This document shows positions 16,460-25,316 of a stretch of DNA of 64,000 bases, one piece after another. Position numbers and translations under genes: made by a program. Each line of letters opens with the position of its first letter. Position 1 is the first letter of the stretch. The stretch is from VGWB01 sp964480945 (GTDB lineage: Bacteria > Bacteroidota > Ignavibacteria > UBA10030): NCBI GenBank assembly GCA_964480945.1, contig CAYZRX010000002.1, forward strand, positions 1 to 64,000, in the 5' to 3' direction. Below the pieces are notes generated by a model. It did no database searches and was not told the origin of the DNA. It saw only the letters and a list, made by a program, of their open reading frames with translations.

Positions 16460-17261
16460 TATGAACGTGAACGAACAACAACAGCCTGTGGTTCGGGTCT
16501 CGCCGGAAGCGACGCCTCCGAATGGCGAGACGCTTCTTCGGTCCGACGGGCTGGTGAAGCGCTATAAGAAGCGGACGGTCGTCAACCAGGTGACAATCCA
16601 AGTGCGGCAAGGGGAGATCGTCGGTCTCCTGGGCCCGAACGGTGCCGGAAAGACCACCACGTTCTACATGATCGTCGGGATGATCCGGCCCAACGCGGGC
16701 AGGGTCTTCATGGATGGGGTCGAGGTCACCGCCCTCCCGATGTACGAGCGGGCCCGGATGGGAATCGGATACCTTCCGCAAGAGGCGTCCGTGTTTCGCC
16801 GCCTGACCGTCCGTGAGAACCTCCTCGCCGTTCTCGAGCTCAGCCGTCTTCCGAAGAAGGAGCAGGAGGAAAAATGCGACAGGTTGCTTGAGGACTTCGG
16901 CCTGACGCATCTCGTGAAGAACAAAGGCTATGAGCTCTCCGGGGGAGAGCGACGGAGGACGGAGATCGCCCGCTCTCTCGCTTTGGATCCGAAGTTCATG
17001 CTGCTCGACGAACCGTTCGCCGGGATCGATCCGATAGCCGTCGAAGACATCATGCGAATCGTCTCGAAACTCAAGGAGAAGAACATCGGCGTGCTCGTGA
17101 CCGATCACAATGTGCACGAGACCCTCTCGATCACCGATCGCTCGTACCTGCTCTTCGAGGGCAAGATCCTGAAATCCGGCACGGCAGAATACCTCGCGAA
17201 CGATCCGGAGACCAGAAAGCTTTACCTGGGCGAGAAGTTCAAGCTGGATCGCTATCAGTAA
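16452..17261 (+). CDS. lptB: LPS export ABC transporter ATP-binding protein
   Basis: ABC ATPase of 269 residues powering extraction of LPS from the inner membrane. It has Walker A GPNGAGKTT (about 60-68), Q-loop in GYLPQEASVF, signature LSGGERRR (about 162-169), Walker B FMLLDEPFAGIDP (about 180-192) and the switch histidine in VTDHNVHE. The EASVFRRLTV context and the LDEPFAGIDPIAV ending are typical of LptB. About 25 extra residues at the N-terminus are Q/N-rich. It overlaps the OstA-like gene by 8 bp. The LptFG permease partners are not in this window. Confidence 0.95.
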   Translation: MSDMNVNEQQQPVVRVSPEATPPNGETLLRSDGLVKRYKKRTVVNQVTIQVRQGEIVGLLGPNGAGKTTTFYMIVGMIRPNAGRVFMDGVEVTALPMYERARMGIGYLPQEASVFRRLTVRENLLAVLELSRLPKKEQEEKCDRLLEDFGLTHLVKNKGYELSGGERRRTEIARSLALDPKFMLLDEPFAGIDPIAVEDIMRIVSKLKEKNIGVLVTDHNVHETLSITDRSYLLFEGKILKSGTAEYLANDPETRKLYLGEKFKLDRYQ

Positions 17262-17300
17262 ATCGTCTTACGTTTCACTTCTCACATTCTCATTTTCTCT

Positions 17301-18317
17301 ATGGTCGTCGTAACGGAACCCGGCGCATCCGAAAAACAGATTGAAGAAATTATCCGTGCGCTGCACGAGCATGGGTTCGATGTGCACCGCTCCACGGGCA
17401 TGCAACAAACAGTGCTGGGCGCGATCGGCGTCCAACCTGAGTTCGACCATCGCCAGATCGAGCTGTTGCCGGGGGTGGCCGAAGTCCTCCGCATTACGGA
17501 GCCGTATAAGCTTGCCAGCAGGACGTTCAAGCGTGAGGGCTCGGTCTTCGACGTCGGTGGAATAAAGATCGGGGGGGATGATGTGGTGGTGATGGCGGGC
17601 CCATGTTCGGTCGAAAGCGAACGACAGGTTCTCGCGGTGGCGGAGAGCGTGATGAAGTCCGGCGCGAAGATCCTGCGGGGTGGGGCGTTCAAGCCGCGGA
17701 CATCGCCCTATTCTTTTCAGGGCCTTGGTGAAGAGGGGCTGAGGTTTCTTCGAGCGGCGGCGGACGAATACAAACTTAAGGTGATCACCGAGGTCATGGA
17801 CAAGAGCCAGATCGATCTCGTCGAGAAGTATGCTGATATCCTCCAGATCGGCGCTCGGAATATGCAAAACTTCACGTTCCTTAAGGATCTGGGCAAGGCG
17901 TCGAAGCCTATCATGCTGAAGCGCGGCCAGGCGGCCACCATTGAGGAATGGCTGATGTCGGCTGAATACATCCTCGCCGGCGGGAACCATCAAGTGATCC
18001 TCTGCGAGCGAGGAATCCGGACGTTCGAGACAGCCACGCGCAATACCATGGACGTCGGGGCCATTCCCGTCATCAAGAAGAAAAGTCACCTGCCGATCGT
18101 TGCCGATCCGTCTCACGGTATCGGTATCCGAGACAAGGTGATCCCGATGGCGCGGGCGTGCGTTGCTGCCGGGGCGGATGGCATCATGGTCGAAGTCCAC
18201 AACGATCCGGATCACGCCAGGTCTGACGGCGCGCAATCTCTTTTCCCGGAGCAATTTGCGCAACTCATGAAGGAAGTCCGCATCATCGCTGAAGCGATCG
18301 GCCGCAAGGTCGCGTAG
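17301..18317 (+). CDS. aroF: 3-deoxy-7-phosphoheptulonate (DAHP) synthase, type I beta with ferredoxin-like domain
   Basis: DAHP synthase of 338 residues, first step of the shikimate pathway. The N-terminal 65 residues form the ferredoxin-like regulatory domain of the Thermotoga-type enzyme (MVVVTEPGASEKQIEEII), used there for feedback inhibition by tyrosine and phenylalanine. The barrel carries AGPCSVES (about 93-100), LRGGAFKPRTSPYSFQG, QIGARNMQN, ERGIRTFE and ADPSHGIGIRD. KdsA earlier in this run belongs to the same superfamily, but the ferredoxin-like domain and GGAFKPRTSPYSFQG identify this one as DAHP synthase. It begins 39 bp after lptB and is followed by tyrA after 164 bp, linking LPS and aromatic pathways on one strand. 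The symbol is used loosely. Confidence 0.93.
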   Translation: MVVVTEPGASEKQIEEIIRALHEHGFDVHRSTGMQQTVLGAIGVQPEFDHRQIELLPGVAEVLRITEPYKLASRTFKREGSVFDVGGIKIGGDDVVVMAGPCSVESERQVLAVAESVMKSGAKILRGGAFKPRTSPYSFQGLGEEGLRFLRAAADEYKLKVITEVMDKSQIDLVEKYADILQIGARNMQNFTFLKDLGKASKPIMLKRGQAATIEEWLMSAEYILAGGNHQVILCERGIRTFETATRNTMDVGAIPVIKKKSHLPIVADPSHGIGIRDKVIPMARACVAAGADGIMVEVHNDPDHARSDGAQSLFPEQFAQLMKEVRIIAEAIGRKVA

Positions 18318-18481
18318 TCGAACCAACCTGATCGACGGCTCGCAACCATCACCTGGGCTGAGCCCTGACATTCATCGAAGGAGATCGTATCCGAGCCGGA
18401 CCGTGGCCTCTTCGGCCAACGACCGGCGTGCCGCTCAACAGGAGTTCTTCGGGTGGGTCTTCTTGAGTTCACGTATCTGCG

Positions 18482-19582
18482 ATGGCATCGAACTCATTCA
18501 AGCGCATCACGATCATCGGCGTCGGCCTTATCGGCGGCTCGCTCGGACTGGCGATCAAAAAGCACTTTCCCGTTGCTCATGTCGTCGGCGTGGATCGCAA
18601 AGGTGTGCTCAAACGCGCTCTTGAGCGAGGGGCGATCGACATGGCCGAGACAAGTGTCGCTCACGCCGTCCAGGATGCCGACCTCGTGTTCCTCGCGACC
18701 CCGCTTTCTGTCATCGTGCGCCACCTGCCGATCCTCGCGAGATCCTGTAAACCCAGCACTGTCGTCTCAGACGTCGGGAGCGTGAAGCTGCAGGTCGCGC
18801 GTCGTGCAGCGAAGCAATTCCCTCACGGAAATTTCATCGGCGGTCACCCGATGGCCGGCGTCGAGCTGTCAGGGATCGAAGCTGCCCATCCCCTGCTTTT
18901 CGAGAATGCGATCTACGTCCTCGCGCCGACAACGTTGAATCCCCGCCCGCTCGTAAGACGATTGGGCAACTTTCTGGGAGAGCTCGGGGCGCGGGTCGTC
19001 CTGCTTGACCCAAAGACGCATGATGAGGTTGCGTCGGCAGTCAGCCATCTCCCTCAGCTCGCCGCCGTGGCGCTTATGAATGTGGTAGGGCAACGCCACG
19101 GGACCGCCCGGAACTATCTTCGGCTCGCCGCGGGTGGATTCCGCGATATCACTCGTGTCGCTTCGAGCCGCTCGGATATCTGGAAGGACATCCTGGCCAT
19201 CAACACGGGGGAGATTCAAAAATCACTGAGACTCCTGATTCGCGAGCTGGGTTTCTACTCTCGTCTTCTGCAGAAACAGTCGAAGTCACGCTTGATCTCT
19301 GAATTCGTTCATGCTCGTCGCCTCAGAAGCCGGATCCCGAAGACCATGAAAGGTTTCCTGCATCCTCTTGCCGAGGTGTACGTGTTCGTCCATGACAAGC
19401 CGGGGGCGCTGGCGAGATTGGCCACCGCCCTGGCGAGGGAGAAGGTCAACATCAAGGACATCGAACTGATGAAAGTCCGGGAGGGGAGCGGAGGCACGTT
19501 CAAGCTGGCGTTCGATTCGGCACAGATATCCAAACGCGCGGAGCGTATCTTGAAGAAAGCGGGGTTTGAAATTGGCGGATAG
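18482..19582 (+). CDS. tyrA: Prephenate dehydrogenase with C-terminal ACT domain
   Basis: NAD(P)-dependent prephenate/arogenate dehydrogenase of 366 residues for tyrosine synthesis. The Rossmann motif is IIGVGLIGGSLG (10-21), followed by VFLATPL, SDVGSVK, and the catalytic-region FIGGHPMAGVE (about 118-128). A C-terminal ACT domain (about 295-365; VFVHDKPGALARLATALARE) is expected to bind an amino acid for feedback control. ATG 18482 is used. The 164 bp before it hold no promoter I would defend, so it may be co-transcribed with the DAHP synthase. A basic linker (about 258-285) joins the catalytic and ACT domains. Confidence 0.93.
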   Translation: MASNSFKRITIIGVGLIGGSLGLAIKKHFPVAHVVGVDRKGVLKRALERGAIDMAETSVAHAVQDADLVFLATPLSVIVRHLPILARSCKPSTVVSDVGSVKLQVARRAAKQFPHGNFIGGHPMAGVELSGIEAAHPLLFENAIYVLAPTTLNPRPLVRRLGNFLGELGARVVLLDPKTHDEVASAVSHLPQLAAVALMNVVGQRHGTARNYLRLAAGGFRDITRVASSRSDIWKDILAINTGEIQKSLRLLIRELGFYSRLLQKQSKSRLISEFVHARRLRSRIPKTMKGFLHPLAEVYVFVHDKPGALARLATALAREKVNIKDIELMKVREGSGGTFKLAFDSAQISKRAERILKKAGFEIGG

Positions 19583-19613
19583 GGGAGTGATCCATTTCTT
19601 TGCGCGAGAGGAC

Positions 19614-19644
19614 TTGATCTCGTCGGTCTATTTTCATTTATTGG
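19614..19644 (+). promoter_or_regulatory. Weak candidate promoter for the aminotransferase/pckA pair
   Basis: TTG at 19614-19616, 20 nt, then TTTATTGG at 19637-19644. The second base of the -7 box departs from TAnnTTTG. The leader would be about 135 nt. The rest of the 204-bp gap after tyrA has nothing I recognise except the strong AAGGAGG ribosome-binding site at 19769-19775. Confidence 0.3.
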
Positions 19645-19786
19645 AACATGAGATTTCAAGGTTGGGAATTGTTGAGTTCGAATTACGGGATGTCACGGCA
19701 AACCATCCAAGTTCTATGGCATACATCTTGACGAGCGATGTCATCATCCAACGTGGCACGAAAAGAAAAAGGAGGTTGGTCCTACC

Positions 19787-21004
19787 ATGACCGTTAGCCA
19801 GCTTGCGAAATCAATTGCTGAATCGCCGACGCTGAAGCTGAACGAGGAGGCGAGGCTTCTGCGAGAGAAAGGCGAAGCAGTGGTCCACCTTGGCGCGGGT
19901 GAGCCGAAGAACAAGGCCCCCATCGCAGCGATCCTCAGCTCGGCCGCGAAACTGAACACAGGCGACATCAAGTACACTCCGACGGACGGCATCCCGTCTC
20001 TGAAGAAGGCGATCATCAAGTACACGGAGGAGAACTACGACAGGGTGGTGGCACCCGAGAACGTCATCGTCTCCGGAGGCGCCAAACAATCCGTCTTCAA
20101 CGTCCTCTACTCCATCATCAACCCGCAGGACGAGGTGATCATCCTCGCGCCCTACTGGGTCAGCTATCCGGAGATGGTCAAGATGGTGTACGGCGTACCG
20201 GTGATCGTGAGGCCGGAGGATGGCAGTTTCTATCCGCGCATGGAAGACATCCTCAAAGCGGTAAGCTCCTACACGAAAGCCATCATCGTCAACAGCCCGA
20301 ACAACCCCTCGGGTGTTATGTACCCGGAGCAGTTCATCGCGGAGATTGTGGAGTATTGTGAGAAGAAGGGCATCTATGTGATCATGGATGATATCTACCA
20401 CAAGCTCGTGTTCGACGGAAAGGCGTGGCCGTCGCCCTACAAGTTCACAAAGAAAGACGTCGAATCAACACATGTCATCGTCGTCAACGGGGTGTCGAAG
20501 CTCTACGGGATGACGGGCTTCAGGATCGGCTGGGCGATCTCGAACAGAAACCTCGTGACCATTATGTCCAATGTGCAGGGACAGATCACCTCGTGCACAT
20601 CGGTGATCCTGCAAGCGGCCGCGGAAGGGGCGCTGACGGGACTCCAGAGTGTGATCGAGAGCCTCAGGCTGACACTCGAGAACAATCGGAACGTGATGAT
20701 GCAGGAGCTGAATTCCTTTAGTGGAGTCAAGACGGTGAAGCCCGACGGGACGTACTACTGCCTGCCCGACTTCCGGGCGTACTCCAACGATTCCGTCAAG
20801 CTCTCCGAGCTTCTCTTGAAGAAAGCGCTCGTTGTGGCAGTCCCGGGGAAAGAGTTCGGCATGGAGGGACACCTCCGCCTGAGCTATGCAGGCTCCATCA
20901 AGGACATCACCGAGGGTGTCGAGAGGATCAAGTGGGCGCTGGATCCGAGCTCACCGAATGAAATCTACATCGGCGACCGTAAACTTGTGAGGGACTGGCT
21001 ATGA
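19787..21004 (+). CDS. Class I/II PLP-dependent aminotransferase (aspartate aminotransferase-like)
   Basis: Fold-type I aminotransferase of 405 residues. It shows the class I motifs: YTPTDGIPSLKKAI, VSGGAKQSVFNVL, APYWVSYPEM, NSPNNPSGVMY (substrate/cofactor region), DDIYHKLVFDG, the PLP lysine in NGVSKLYGMTGFRIGWAI, and the C-terminal RLSYAGS arginine that binds the substrate carboxylate. It resembles aspartate aminotransferase of the I-gamma/thermophile type. Strong AAGGAGG with an 11-nt spacing precedes ATG 19787. It overlaps pckA by 4 bp, so the two are translationally coupled: transamination of aspartate makes oxaloacetate, the substrate of PEP carboxykinase. A second class I aminotransferase is at 23023-24216. 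Confidence 0.88.
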   Translation: MTVSQLAKSIAESPTLKLNEEARLLREKGEAVVHLGAGEPKNKAPIAAILSSAAKLNTGDIKYTPTDGIPSLKKAIIKYTEENYDRVVAPENVIVSGGAKQSVFNVLYSIINPQDEVIILAPYWVSYPEMVKMVYGVPVIVRPEDGSFYPRMEDILKAVSSYTKAIIVNSPNNPSGVMYPEQFIAEIVEYCEKKGIYVIMDDIYHKLVFDGKAWPSPYKFTKKDVESTHVIVVNGVSKLYGMTGFRIGWAISNRNLVTIMSNVQGQITSCTSVILQAAAEGALTGLQSVIESLRLTLENNRNVMMQELNSFSGVKTVKPDGTYYCLPDFRAYSNDSVKLSELLLKKALVVAVPGKEFGMEGHLRLSYAGSIKDITEGVERIKWALDPSSPNEIYIGDRKLVRDWL

Positions 21005-22641
21005 ACAACATCCTCGACATCAAGACCCCGGCGCAAGGCGAGGCCGCCGCTGTCAAGAGTGACTACGGACTCGCGAACCATGGCCTCACCAATTTGCGGA
21101 TGGCGTACTGGAACCTTCCCGTCGAAGCGCTCTATGAAGAGATATCGTTCAGACGAGAGGCCCGGATCTCTCAGATGGGCCCGCTGGTCGTGAACACGGG
21201 AAAGCACAGCGCCCGAGCGGCGAACGACAAGTTCATTGTGAGGGAGCCCACGACGGAAGAGAAGGTCTGGTGGGGGCAATACAACCGTCCCTTCAGTCCT
21301 GACAAGTTCAACGATCTGTTCAACCGGCTGCAAGGTTTCCTGCAAGGCCGCGATGTGTTCGTTCAGGACTGCTACGCGGGCGCCGATCCGAACTACCGCA
21401 TGCCGATCCGGATCATCTGCGAGCTTGGGTGGCATGCGTTATTTGCCCGCAACATGTTCGTTCTGCCGCAGACGAACGAGGAGTACCGCCGGCACGTTCC
21501 GGACTTCACGGTAATCGCTGTTCCCTCGTTCAAGGGGCTTCCCCAGATCGACGCGACGGCGACGGAGACGTTCATCGTGCTCAACTTCGCGCAGAAGCTT
21601 TGCATTATCGGAAATACAGGCTACGGGGGCGAGATCAAGAAGTCTATCTTCACCGTCCTCAACTATCTCTTGCCGCTTGAGGGCGTGATGTCGATGCACG
21701 CATCCGCTAACGTCGGGAAGGAGGGTGACGCAGCCATCTTCTTCGGCCTGTCCGGGACCGGTAAGACGACGCTCTCGGCCGATCCGAAACGGGGACTGAT
21801 CGGAGATGATGAGCATGGTTGGAGCGACGATGGGGTCTTCAATTTCGAAGGCGGCTGTTATGCGAAGGTCATACGCCTCTCGCCGACGGCCGAGCCGGAG
21901 ATCTACGCGACGACGAGGATGTTCGGGACAGTCCTTGAGAACGTCGTCTACGATCCCGTCACGCGGCATATCGATCTGGACGACGAATCTCTGACCGAGA
22001 ATACGAGGGCTTCCTATCCACTCGAATACATCGGCAACGCTCTTCCCGAGAAGATGGCTGGCCACCCCAAGAATATCATCTTCCTCACGTGCGATGCGTC
22101 GGGGGTCATGCCGCCGATTGCCAAGCTCAATCCCGACCAGGCGATGTACCAGTTCATCTCCGGCTACACGTCGAAGATCGCCGGCACGGAGGTCGGACTG
22201 GGCAAGGAACCGGAGATGACGTTCAGCACGTGCTTCGGTGCTCCCTTCATGGTTCATCATCCATCTTTTTACGCGGATATCTTGAAGCGAAAGATTCTCA
22301 AATACGGCGTGAACTGCTGGCTTGTGAATACGGGGTGGATCGGCGGAGCGTTCGGGGTCGGCAAGAGGATCAGCATCGGTTACACCCGCAGGTTGCTGGA
22401 TGCGGCGCTGACGGGGGAGCTGCTGAAGGTCCCGTACGGGACAGACCCCGTGTTTGGTTTCAGCGTGCCAAAATCCTGCGAGGGGGTGCCCGCAAACATC
22501 CTTGACCCCTCGGCCTCCTGGCCCAGCAAAGAAGTCTACATGCAAAAGTACAAGCAGCTCGCCGCCCGGTTCATCGAAAACTTCAAGAAGTTCGAATCGG
22601 GATGCCCGCCGGAAGTCATCAAGTCGGGACCGAAGTTCTGA
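21001..22641 (+). CDS. pckA: Phosphoenolpyruvate carboxykinase (ATP)
   Basis: ATP-type PEPCK of 546 residues that converts oxaloacetate and ATP to PEP, the entry to gluconeogenesis. The P-loop (kinase-1a) GLSGTGKTTLSADP lies near residue 250, followed by LIGDDEHGW and NFEGGCYAK (kinase 2 and metal ligands), and the oxaloacetate site region VNTGKHSARAANDKF-IVRE near the N-terminus. The C-terminus has VNTGWIGG and the R/Y adenine-binding region ISIGYTRRLLDAAL. Length matches the family (540 in E. coli). It starts inside the aminotransferase stop (ATGA) and ends in front of a bidirectional hairpin. Confidence 0.96.
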   Translation: MNNILDIKTPAQGEAAAVKSDYGLANHGLTNLRMAYWNLPVEALYEEISFRREARISQMGPLVVNTGKHSARAANDKFIVREPTTEEKVWWGQYNRPFSPDKFNDLFNRLQGFLQGRDVFVQDCYAGADPNYRMPIRIICELGWHALFARNMFVLPQTNEEYRRHVPDFTVIAVPSFKGLPQIDATATETFIVLNFAQKLCIIGNTGYGGEIKKSIFTVLNYLLPLEGVMSMHASANVGKEGDAAIFFGLSGTGKTTLSADPKRGLIGDDEHGWSDDGVFNFEGGCYAKVIRLSPTAEPEIYATTRMFGTVLENVVYDPVTRHIDLDDESLTENTRASYPLEYIGNALPEKMAGHPKNIIFLTCDASGVMPPIAKLNPDQAMYQFISGYTSKIAGTEVGLGKEPEMTFSTCFGAPFMVHHPSFYADILKRKILKYGVNCWLVNTGWIGGAFGVGKRISIGYTRRLLDAALTGELLKVPYGTDPVFGFSVPKSCEGVPANILDPSASWPSKEVYMQKYKQLAARFIENFKKFESGCPPEVIKSGPKF

Positions 22642-22648
22642 TTCGTGT

Positions 22649-22697
22649 AGAAGACCGTCACCTAATAAGATCGTGCAATGGTAGGTGACGGTCTTCT
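22649..22697. terminator. Hairpin between convergent pckA and fmdB-like gene
   Basis: A perfect 16-bp stem (22649-22664 with 22682-22697; starts AGAAGACCGTCACCTA) closes a 17-nt loop. There is no strong T-run on either side, but the stem stability and position between convergent genes argue for a bidirectional transcription end. Confidence 0.75.
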
Positions 22698-22719
22698 CTT
22701 ATGCGTTATGAGATGTGTT

Positions 22720-23004
22720 CTACTTGTCGGTTTTTGTTGAGGTTGTAGAGTCGGGTTTCTTTGCGGATTTCGAGCTTGTCGACGCCGGCTTCGATGCGGA
22801 TCCTTTCGAGGTCGGCGTTGTGTTCTTGTAATCGGTCTGGTAAAAGCCGCTTCCTTTGAAAATCATGCCTCCTCCGCCGCCGAGGAGCCGCCTCAACGAG
22901 GGCTGCCTGCACGAGGGGCACGTCACGAGCGGTTCCGCCGAGATCGGCTGAAACTCCTCAAACATATAGCCGCATTTCTTGCACTTGTAACCGTACGTCG
23001 GCAT
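22720..23004 (-). CDS. FmdB-family zinc-ribbon protein
   Basis: Small protein of 94 residues. The first 40 form a FmdB/CxxC_CxxC_SSSS zinc ribbon: MPTYGYKC with Cys8/Cys11 and Cys29/Cys32, followed by LRRLLGGGGGMIFKGSGFYQTDYK. The last 45 residues are a Ser/Thr/Lys-rich, probably disordered tail. It is usually called a regulatory protein by old annotation, but function is not established. GAGG lies 6 nt ahead of the ATG. It follows the aminotransferase by 18 bp and is the last gene of the long minus-strand run from hrcA. Confidence 0.9.
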   Translation of the reverse strand: MPTYGYKCKKCGYMFEEFQPISAEPLVTCPSCRQPSLRRLLGGGGGMIFKGSGFYQTDYKNTTPTSKGSASKPASTSSKSAKKPDSTTSTKTDK

Positions 23005-23022
23005 ATCGATCCTCTTATCTTC

Positions 23023-24216
23023 CTACTGCAGTTTCCTGAATCCCCGCTCCAGTCGTTCGGCGGCTCTCTCCAACTCGCTCATCGAGCACGCGTATGAAAT
23101 CCGCACGTGGTCCCGAGAACCGAACCCGCTGCCCGGGACGACAACGACCTTCTCCTCGTCGAGCAGAAACTGTGCGATGTCGTCCCCCGACTTCATCACC
23201 TTTCCGGCGTGGGTTGCACCGAAATAGGAGCTGACGTTCGGGAACACATAGAATGCCCCGCAGGGGTGATGGCAAGTAATCCCCTTGATCGACGTGACAG
23301 CCGGGTAAATGAAGTCGCGGCGCCTGCGGAATTCGGCGGCCATGGCTTTGAGCTCGTCCTCGGGCCCGGTCAACGCCGCGAGCGCAGCGTGTTGCGAGAT
23401 CGAGGAGGCGTTTGACGTAACCTGACTCTGAACTTTCTCTGCGGCTGAGACGATGTCTTTTCCGGCGCCGAGAAAGCCGATGCGCCAGCCCGTCATCGAG
23501 TACGCTTTCGAAACGCCATTGACCGTGACGACGTGGTCTTTGACGGCCTCGATGGATCCCATACTGAAGTGCTTCGCGCCGTTGTAAATGACTTTCTCGT
23601 AAATTTCATCCGCGATGACGTAGATGTCGGTTTCCTCAACGACACGCGCCAGTTCCTCGATCTCTTCCTGCGAGTAGACCGCCCCGGTCGGATTTGCCGG
23701 CGTGCAGAACAGCAGGGCTTTCGTCTTTTTCGTGATGGCCTGCCGGAGTTGAGCGGCCGTCATCTTGAATCCATCCTCCTCAGCTGTCTGAACGAACACC
23801 GGCTTAGCATCGACAAGCGCAACCATCTGAGGATAACTCACCCAGTAGGGAGAGGGGATGATGACCTCATCCCCCTTGTTGCAGATCGCTTTCAGGGTGT
23901 TGTACAGGGAATGCTTCGCGCCGTTCGAGACGAGGATCTGGGAGGAATCGAAATGGAGGCCATTGTCCCTGTTGAATTTCTCGGCGATGGCCTGCCGCAG
24001 CTCGGGGATCCCCGCATTGTGGGTGTAGGTCGTGAAATTATCCTCGATCGCCTTCTTGGCCGCCTCTTTGATGTGGAACGGCGTGGGAAAGTCCGGCTCT
24101 CCGGCTGTCAGCGTCACAACGTCCACCCCCTCGGCGTGGAGCTTCCGAGCGAGTGCTGAGAGTGCGAGTGTCTGTGACGGTTCTGCTTTCGCAACCGAAC
24201 GGGAGAGCGATTTCAC
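23023..24216 (-). CDS. aspC: Class I aminotransferase (aspartate aminotransferase family)
   Basis: PLP aminotransferase of 397 residues, similar in plan to the enzyme at 19787 but not adjacent to it. Motifs: LTAGEPDFPTPFHIKEAA (substrate-entry region, typical of aspartate aminotransferase I-gamma), NGAKHSLYNTL, PYWVSYPQMV, TPANPTGAVYSQEE, DEIYEKVIYNG, PLP lysine in NGVSKAYSMTGWRIGFLG, and RISYACS with the carboxylate-binding arginine. GTG 24216 is the start. It sits between coaD and fmdB on the same strand. Aspartate/2-oxoglutarate exchange is most likely, but a broader or prephenate-type specificity is possible. Confidence 0.9.
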   Translation of the reverse strand: MKSLSRSVAKAEPSQTLALSALARKLHAEGVDVVTLTAGEPDFPTPFHIKEAAKKAIEDNFTTYTHNAGIPELRQAIAEKFNRDNGLHFDSSQILVSNGAKHSLYNTLKAICNKGDEVIIPSPYWVSYPQMVALVDAKPVFVQTAEEDGFKMTAAQLRQAITKKTKALLFCTPANPTGAVYSQEEIEELARVVEETDIYVIADEIYEKVIYNGAKHFSMGSIEAVKDHVVTVNGVSKAYSMTGWRIGFLGAGKDIVSAAEKVQSQVTSNASSISQHAALAALTGPEDELKAMAAEFRRRRDFIYPAVTSIKGITCHHPCGAFYVFPNVSSYFGATHAGKVMKSGDDIAQFLLDEEKVVVVPGSGFGSRDHVRISYACSMSELERAAERLERGFRKLQ

Positions 24217-24232
24217 CGATTCTTGTGTCCTC

Positions 24233-24724
24233 TCACACCTTGCGCTGTCGATCCATCTTCTCTCTGAGCTTGCGATACACGTTTGCTGGGACGAAATCCT
24301 TCACATTCCCCTGGTGCCTCGCGATCTCCCGGACGATGCTCGAGTTCAGATAGGTGTACTTTTCATTCGGCATCAGGAAGACAGTCACCACGTGATGATT
24401 CAGGCGCCGGTTCATGAGCGCCATCTGCAACTCATACTCAAAGTCCGAAATGGCCCGGAGGCCCCGGACGATCGCCGTCGCCCGCTTCTTTCGAGCGTAG
24501 TCGACAAGCAAGCAGTCGAAGGAATCAACCTCGACCTGCTTGTAAGGGCGGACGGCTTCCTTGATCATTGCAAGGCGTTCCTCCTCAGTAAACAACGGCT
24601 GTTTGGCAGAGTTCCGTGCGATGGTAACGATGACCCTGTCGAATAACTTCATCGCACGCTCCAGAATGTCGAGGTGGCCGTTCGTGATCGGATCGAACGA
24701 GCCCGGATAAATGGCGATTTTCAT
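24233..24724 (-). CDS. coaD: Pantetheine-phosphate adenylyltransferase
   Basis: CoaD, 163 residues, transfers AMP to 4'-phosphopantetheine in coenzyme A synthesis. The nucleotidyltransferase motif is YPGSFDPITNGHLDI with the TxGH signature (about 14-17). The pantetheine/ATP-site residues RGLRAISDFEYELQMALMNR (about 90-109) and the ISSxxVRE-like sequence NSSIVREIARHQGNV are also present. Length is standard (159 in E. coli). It is separated from rsmD by 37 bp, a pairing (rsmD-coaD) seen in many bacteria. Confidence 0.97.
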   Translation of the reverse strand: MKIAIYPGSFDPITNGHLDILERAMKLFDRVIVTIARNSAKQPLFTEEERLAMIKEAVRPYKQVEVDSFDCLLVDYARKKRATAIVRGLRAISDFEYELQMALMNRRLNHHVVTVFLMPNEKYTYLNSSIVREIARHQGNVKDFVPANVYRKLREKMDRQRKV

Positions 24725-24761
24725 TGGTATCCCTTCCTGCTATCTCTGTCTCGCTGAGACA

Positions 24762-25316
24762 TCATGGTTTCGATTTGACTTGGAGGATCAGGACGGTCGT
24801 TTGACCGAAGGGCTTCCGGAGGATATCGTACATCGCTGTGGAGAGCTCAATCTGCGATTCCTTGCTATGCTCCATGACGACATAGGATCCGTTTCTGACC
24901 ACGGGGGACTGGTAGATCGAGGTCGGGAGAGACCCGATTTCCTCGAGGCGATAGGGTGGATCCACAAACACGAGGTCGAAGCTCCTCCTCGTGTTCTTCA
25001 GAAACCAAAACACCTCGGCCGGATAGACGGTGCACTGGGGGCGGCAGCCGAGGGTGTCGATGTTTTTCTCCAGGATCTGGATCGATCCTCTCGCCTTGTC
25101 GACGAAGACGACGTGCCGCGCGCCGCGGCTCAACGCCTCAAGGCCGAGACTCCCGCTGCCGGCGAAAAGGTCAAGAACCTCGATGCCCTCCAGGTCCAGG
25201 CGGTGGGAGACCATGTCGAAGATGGACTGCTTTGTCCGATCCGTCGTCGGACGCACGGAACGATCGCGTGCGCTCAGGAGCCTTCGTCCACGGAACTGCC
25301 CGGCGATGATCCTCAT
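24762..25316 (-). CDS. rsmD: 16S rRNA (guanine966-N2)-methyltransferase
   Basis: RsmD, 184 residues. It begins MRIIAGQFRGRRLLS and RPTTDRTKQSIFDML-like sequence typical of the family, with SAM motif I DLFAGSGSLGLEALSRGA (about 53-70) and the catalytic N2-methyltransferase motif DPPY (FVDPPYRL, about 126-133). It methylates G966 of 16S rRNA in 30S particles. Its ATG overlaps the stop of the upstream PilM-like gene by 4 bp and coaD follows. Confidence 0.95.
   Translation of the reverse strand: MRIIAGQFRGRRLLSARDRSVRPTTDRTKQSIFDMVSHRLDLEGIEVLDLFAGSGSLGLEALSRGARHVVFVDKARGSIQILEKNIDTLGCRPQCTVYPAEVFWFLKNTRRSFDLVFVDPPYRLEEIGSLPTSIYQSPVVRNGSYVVMEHSKESQIELSTAMYDILRKPFGQTTVLILQVKSKP

Noticed and set aside
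19566..19790. 74-residue + strand frame overlapping the tyrA end and the aminotransferase start
   Set aside because: It overlaps two good genes, has no family features, and its own start has no ribosome-binding site; the strong AAGGAGG belongs to the aminotransferase.
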